Assembly (NCBI RefSeq): GCF_963931295.1
Contig: NZ_OZ007001.1
Coordinates: 2,249,001-2,313,000 of the forward strand
Direction: 5' to 3'
DNA length: 64,000 bases
Source: an uncultured Mailhella sp.
Lineage (GTDB): Bacteria; Desulfobacterota; Desulfovibrionia; Desulfovibrionales; Desulfovibrionaceae
Every line of letters begins with the position of its first letter. Position 1 is the stretch's first letter. The notes beneath the pieces were generated by a model that had not been told where the DNA came from, made no database searches, and worked only from the letters and a program-made list of their open reading frames with translations. Of the stretch, positions 60,488 to 64,000 are shown piece after piece. Both the position numbers and the translations under genes were made by a program.

Positions 60488-61876
60488 CTACCAGAAGGAG
60501 AGAAGCGTCTGCATGAGATGGGTTTCCAGTCTCGGGCCGAGCACGAAGGCGAGCACGAGGGGCGCGGGCGAACAGCCGCAGCGCCTGAGCGCCACGGCGA
60601 GAAGCCCGAAGAGCACGCACTGAGCCGGGCCGGACATGTCGTCGGCCCCCATGTAGGAGCCCGTCAGACAGAGCAGGCAGATCACGGGCCAGAGCAGCCG
60701 GAAGGGAAGGCGCGCGAGCCTTGCCCAGAAACCTGAAAGGGTCAGGCCGAGCACGAGCAGAATGACGTTGCCCGCCATGAGGCAGAACATGAGCCCCCAG
60801 TAGAAGTCCGGCTGCTCTTCGGGCAGGGAGGGGCCGGGCGTCACGCCCACGACGGTGAGCGCGCCGAGCATGGCGGCCATGATGGGATTGGTGGGCAGGC
60901 CCATGAGCAGAAGCGGCGCAAACGAGGCCATGGCCGCGGCGTTGTTGGAGGCTTCGGGCCCGGCGAGGCCTTCCCAGGCACCTTTTCCGAACTGTTCCGG
61001 ATGGTTGCTGAGGCGTTTTTCCAGCGCGTGGGAGGCAAAGCTGGCGGTGACGCCCGCGCCGCAGGGCACAAGACCGGTGAGGAATCCGAGCACGCTGCCG
61101 CGAAGGGCTGCCAGGGCCGTGGAAAGTCGGCGCAGGCAGGGCACGGCGTCCGGCGCGGCGGCGCGGATTTTTTCCGGGCCGGAGAGCAGGGCGTTGAAGA
61201 GATCGCCGAGGCCGAACAGGCCGAGCAGCATGGATGTCAGCTCCACGCCCTCGGAGAGTCGCCACGCGCCGAAGGTCAGCCGCTCTGCGCCGTACACGGG
61301 ATCCATGCCCGGCAGGGCGAGGGCGAGACCGAGGAAGATCATGCACAGGCTGCGGCGCGGCCCGCCGGGACTGGTGAAGGCGACGAGCAGCAGGGCGCAG
61401 ATCATGACGGCCGCCCGTCCGGCGGGGCCGAAGAAGAGCGCCGCGCCGGAAAGCGCGGGGGCGAGCAGCAGCATGGCGAGCGAGGCGAACATGCCGCCGG
61501 TGAAGGATGCGAGCGTAGCCGTGGCGAGGGCCTGCCGGGCCTTTCCGCCGAGGGCCAGCGGATGACCTTCAAAGAGGGTTGCCACGGCGTCGGCCTCGCC
61601 GGGAATGCCCATTAATATGGATGTGACGGCTCCGCCGTACTTGGCGCCGTAAAAAATGCCGGAGAGCAGGGAGACGGCGGGCAGCGGTTCGAGCACATAG
61701 ACGAGGGGAAAGAGCAGGGCCATGGCCGCGGGCGGGCCGAAGCCCGGCAGCACGCCCACGGTCATGCCGAGAAACACGCCCGCAAGCACGAGCAGCCACA
61801 GTTTGAGGGAGCAGAGGGCGGAGAGCGCCGCGCCCATGCCGGAAAGCAGGGAAGGGTCGAAAAAAGAGGCGTCCAC
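60488..61876 (-). CDS. tctA: TTT-family large membrane subunit TctA
   Basis: 462 residues, about 11-12 helices. Signature motifs GVLPGFGPPAAMALLFPLVY, GIFYGAKYGGAVTSILMGIPGEADAVAT and, in the second half, GLVPCGAGVTASFASHALEKRLSNHPEQFGKGAWEGLAGPEASNNAAAM, the usual duplicated pattern. Forms the transport channel with TctB. Slightly shorter than the usual 500. The start is 3 bases after the tctB stop. Confidence 0.9.
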   Translation of the reverse strand: MDASFFDPSLLSGMGAALSALCSLKLWLLVLAGVFLGMTVGVLPGFGPPAAMALLFPLVYVLEPLPAVSLLSGIFYGAKYGGAVTSILMGIPGEADAVATLFEGHPLALGGKARQALATATLASFTGGMFASLAMLLLAPALSGAALFFGPAGRAAVMICALLLVAFTSPGGPRRSLCMIFLGLALALPGMDPVYGAERLTFGAWRLSEGVELTSMLLGLFGLGDLFNALLSGPEKIRAAAPDAVPCLRRLSTALAALRGSVLGFLTGLVPCGAGVTASFASHALEKRLSNHPEQFGKGAWEGLAGPEASNNAAAMASFAPLLLMGLPTNPIMAAMLGALTVVGVTPGPSLPEEQPDFYWGLMFCLMAGNVILLVLGLTLSGFWARLARLPFRLLWPVICLLCLTGSYMGADDMSGPAQCVLFGLLAVALRRCGCSPAPLVLAFVLGPRLETHLMQTLLSFW

Positions 61877-61879
61877 GGC

Positions 61880-62335
61880 CTACGCTCCGATTCCGAAGGA
61901 GAAGAGCGCGCCTTGCGGCAGCGGCCAGGCCAGCAGTTTTTCCATGCCGAGCCAGAGCGTCAGACACAGCAGCAGGGCGAGCGCGAGGGATTCGTTGCGG
62001 GAGCAGCCGCCGCAGCGGCAGGCGCAGAGTGCGGCGAAAAAGGTGGCAGGAAGCCAGCCAGCGGCATAGACAAGCAGCATCCAGAGCAGGCAGGAGAAGA
62101 GCAGGCCGCCCGCTTCGCGCAGAGCCTTGCGGGAGGGCCGCTCTTTGGCGGCAGAGGCGGGAGGCAGAAGCAGCGCGCCGACAAAAAGTCCCGCGCCGAC
62201 GATGCGCGGCCAGATGCCGGGGCCGGGAAGTCCGGCGGAAAGCGCGGGCGGCGCGGCCGCAAGAACCGCGACGGCGGCAAGCGCGAGCAGAACGCGCAGG
62301 GCGTGACGCCGCAGGGCGGCGCGGGGCAGACGCAT
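61880..62335 (-). CDS. tctB: TTT-family small membrane subunit TctB
   Basis: 151 residues from the ATG at 62335 (GAGGT upstream). Four predicted helices and the TctB arrangement (ALSAGLPGPGIWPRIVGAGLFVGALLL, then a charged loop and LLYAAGWLPATFFAALCA-type helix). Low sequence conservation is normal for TctB; its place directly before tctA is the main support. First gene of tctB-tctA-tctC. Confidence 0.82.
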   Translation of the reverse strand: MRLPRAALRRHALRVLLALAAVAVLAAAPPALSAGLPGPGIWPRIVGAGLFVGALLLPPASAAKERPSRKALREAGGLLFSCLLWMLLVYAAGWLPATFFAALCACRCGGCSRNESLALALLLCLTLWLGMEKLLAWPLPQGALFSFGIGA

Positions 62336-62447
62336 GGGAGACCTCGAAACGGGAAGAATGACGGCCCCTGCGGGCCGGGCCGAGTATAGGACAGAAGAAA
62401 AAGATGGGCAACGGCGCGGAAACCGGGGCGCGGAGAGGGAGTTTCCC

Positions 62448-62476
62448 TTGACAGCGGCGGCATATTCGGGGAAGGT
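62448..62476 (+). promoter_or_regulatory. Possible promoter of infA
   Basis: TTGACA (62448-62453), 17-base spacer, GAAGGT (62471-62476); the -10 is poor. Confidence 0.4.
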
Positions 62477-62503
62477 GTCTCGATAGTTTTTTTTGGAGGA
62501 ACC

Positions 62504-62722
62504 ATGCCTAAAGAAGACGCCATTGAAGTGGACGGCATCGTGGAAGAAGCCCTTCCCAATGCCATGTTCCGCGTGAAGCTGGAAAACGGCCACGAAGTGC
62601 TTTCCCATATTTCCGGCAAGATGCGCAAGTTTTATATCCGCATTCTGCCCGGCGACCGCGTGAAGGTCGAGCTTTCGCCCTACGATCTCACCCGCGGACG
62701 CATTACCTACCGCATGAAGTAA
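62504..62722 (+). CDS. infA: Translation initiation factor IF-1
   Basis: 72 residues, TTGGAGGA before the ATG. S1-like OB fold, complete family length: [48 protein letters not shown] and the C-terminal [10 protein letters not shown] are IF-1 hallmarks. Binds the ribosomal A site during initiation. The next gene begins one base after the stop and is probably cotranslated. Confidence 0.97.
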   Translation: MPKEDAIEVDGIVEEALPNAMFRVKLENGHEVLSHISGKMRKFYIRILPGDRVKVELSPYDLTRGRITYRMK

Positions 62723-62723
62723 G

Positions 62724-63224
62724 ATGGAGCCGCTCGCCATTCCCTCGTCCGGGGGAGCCCGTCCCGAAGCCGGGAAGGGCGCAAGGCGGCGCAAGCCCGT
62801 CCGGCTTCCTGCGGCCGGCGCATCCGAGATGCTGCTGATCCGTATCGCTCCCCGTGATACGGGTCTTTTTCGTTATCTTCTGGAAGGCGGAGGCGGGCAT
62901 CTGGCCATGCTCACGGTGCTTGATCCCCGTGCGGCCCTGTTCAAGCTGCTGTTTTCTCCGCATCAGCGGGAGGAGCTTGAGGCGCTGCTTGAGAGCATGC
63001 GCAAAACCGTGCCCTTCGAGGTGCGCCGATGGCCCGTGAAGACGCCCGCCGCGCCGGATCGCCAGAATCTTCCGGAGTGCGGAGCCGTGTCGGCCTGCCG
63101 GGACTCTTCCGGGAACGAAAGCTCCCCGGCCTTCGCGGCGTCGCCGGACGGCGCAGCGCCTTTGAGGGAGCCGGAATCCTCGGAGACCGACGCCTGTTCG
63201 ACAAAGCCTCCGTTTGCGGAGTGA
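62724..63224 (+). CDS. DUF4911-like protein
   Basis: 166 residues, starting one base after the infA stop codon. The part from about residue 35 to 92 (LLIRIAPRDTGLFRYLLEGGGGHLAMLTVLDPRAALFKLLFSP and HQREELEALLESM) matches my memory of the DUF4911 pattern found downstream of infA-like genes in Desulfovibrio. The N-terminal 30 residues are basic and the C-terminal 70 are acidic/Ser-rich and probably disordered. Function unknown. Confidence 0.65.
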   Translation: MEPLAIPSSGGARPEAGKGARRRKPVRLPAAGASEMLLIRIAPRDTGLFRYLLEGGGGHLAMLTVLDPRAALFKLLFSPHQREELEALLESMRKTVPFEVRRWPVKTPAAPDRQNLPECGAVSACRDSSGNESSPAFAASPDGAAPLREPESSETDACSTKPPFAE

Positions 63225-63568
63225 AGGCCGCGTCGCATCGTTCCGGCGTTTTTTTGCGATTTCGGGCCGCTTTTGTCTGAAAGTGCCTGCCGCATTTTGC
63301 CGCGCTGTCTTGTCTGTCGTCCGTTGCCAAGAAATTGTTGCGAAACTTCGGCGTCGCGTCCTGAACATGGGAGGCGTCGCCGTTTTTTTTGACTGTATGC
63401 AGTGCGTTTGCTGCAAAAGGTTCGCGCCGCGTGGCCGAAAACGCGCCGCGTCGGTGCGTTGCGCCATGTTCGCCGCATCGGACGCGTTCCGCTTGCTCTG
63501 TGCCTCTTCTCCTGTTTTAATGTTGCCGTGAACCTCAGCCTTTTCCTTGTCGGAAAAAGGAGTCTCCC
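63225..63568. other. Spacer before lemA, no gene seen
   Basis: About 340 bases, GC-mixed, with T-rich patches near 63385-63394. No terminator with a clear stem and no RNA gene was recognised. Confidence 0.5.
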
Positions 63569-64000
63569 ATGCTTGTTGCGGGCGTTGTTCTTGCCGTTCT
63601 TGTGGTGTTGGGCGTGGCTCTCATGCTTCTTTACAACGCGCTCGTCCGGGGGCGGAATCTTGCCGAGGAGGCGTGGAGCGGCATCAGCGTGCAGCTGCGC
63701 CGCAGGCACGATCTGGTGCCTGCGCTCATCAGCGTGGTGCAGGGCTACGCCGTGCATGAAAAGGACGTGCTGTCCGCCGTGGCCGGAGCCAGAGAGGCGG
63801 GCATGAAGGTTGCCGGAGGCGACGCGCGCGCCGTGGGCGAGGCGGAAAAGGGCCTCAGCCTTGCGCTCGGCCGCCTGCTGGCCGTGGCGGAAGCCTATCC
63901 CGATCTCAAGGCCAACGAGAATTTTCTTCAGCTTCAGCACTCCCTCACGGAACTGGAAAACGACCTTCAGATGTCCCGCCGCTACTACAACGGCACGGTG
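63569..64000 (+). CDS. LemA-family protein (N-terminal part, cut by window end)
   Basis: ATG at 63569 after AAAAAGGAG; open to the last base, 144 codons visible. N-terminal membrane helix (about 1-22, LVVLGVALMLLYNALV) followed by the LemA pattern LVRGRNLAEEAWSGISVQLRRRHDLVPALISVVQGYAVHEKDVLSAV and ANENFLQLQHSLTELENDLQMSRRYYNGTV. LemA proteins are type I membrane proteins with a helical bundle; the family has no established role. The 3' end is outside the window. Confidence 0.93.
   Translation, partial: MLVAGVVLAVLVVLGVALMLLYNALVRGRNLAEEAWSGISVQLRRRHDLVPALISVVQGYAVHEKDVLSAVAGAREAGMKVAGGDARAVGEAEKGLSLALGRLLAVAEAYPDLKANENFLQLQHSLTELENDLQMSRRYYNGTV

Overview
The window is a GC-rich chromosomal segment, most likely from a member of the Desulfovibrionaceae (sulfate/sulfite-reducing, gut-type anaerobes such as Desulfovibrio, Mailhella or Bilophila). 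The evidence is the combination of an Hdr-Flx electron-bifurcation cluster, NfnAB transhydrogenase, stand-alone DsrC with both C-terminal cysteines, a trimeric NAD-linked [FeFe] hydrogenase of the Hnd type and a TTT transporter, with strongly C/G-biased third codon positions. Genus assignment is inference.

Layout. 1-4.1 kb: end of hdrA, then an MvhD/FlxC fusion (flxDC), flxB and flxA. 4.5-8.8 kb (minus): NlpC/P60 lipoprotein, CorA-like transporter, a small unknown protein and trmFO. 9.1-11.1 kb: a divergent EF-G-like GTPase. 11.4-20.2 kb: EVE-domain protein, a small unknown gene, then a run of M16C presequence-type protease, membrane-anchored TPR protein and a 1115-residue sensor whose kinase, N-box and HPt residues look lost. 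20.3-26.9 kb: UspA, hisC-cmk-ispE, tRNA-Gln(TTG), prs, rplY, ruvC. 27.2-30.2 kb: a sigma-54-type promoter followed by a short terminated transcript, a YchJ/SEC-C protein, dsrC, a VWA-OmpA protein and a small secreted protein. 30.2-31.5 kb holds no supportable gene. 31.5-36.1 kb: terC under an apparent yybP-ykoY (Mn) riboswitch, beta-carbonic anhydrase, nfnAB. 36.6-43.9 kb: polar amino-acid ABC transporter, glpK, glpF, a perfect 17-bp x 25 tandem repeat in the glpF 3' UTR, a secreted amidase. 44.1-49.3 kb: HPP protein, GNAT, YitT, a P1B-type ATPase and its CsoR-like repressor with a visible palindromic operator. 49.7-54.8 kb: an EAL phosphodiesterase, an RlmD-like methyltransferase, a 44-residue membrane peptide and an unknown protein. 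54.9-62.3 kb (minus): hndA-hndC-hndD and upstream tctB-tctA-tctC. 62.5-64 kb: infA, a DUF4911-like gene and the start of lemA.

How it fits together. Three flavin-based bifurcating or confurcating complexes (Hdr-Flx, NfnAB, Hnd) lie in the window and together link NADH, NADPH, ferredoxin, H2 and DsrC-type thiol/disulfide chemistry; this is the energy core of a sulfur-reducing anaerobe. GlpF/GlpK feed glycerol, the ABC and TTT systems take up organic substrates, and CsoR/P1B-ATPase plus the riboswitch-controlled TerC handle metals.

Most interesting signals: the 17-bp minisatellite between the glpF stop codon and its terminator, the sigma-54 promoter plus terminator unit at 27.29-27.38 kb, the degenerate phosphorelay protein in a protease/TPR gene set, the Mn-type riboswitch on terC, and the CsoR-type operator. 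All calls were made by reading sequence; no database search was run.
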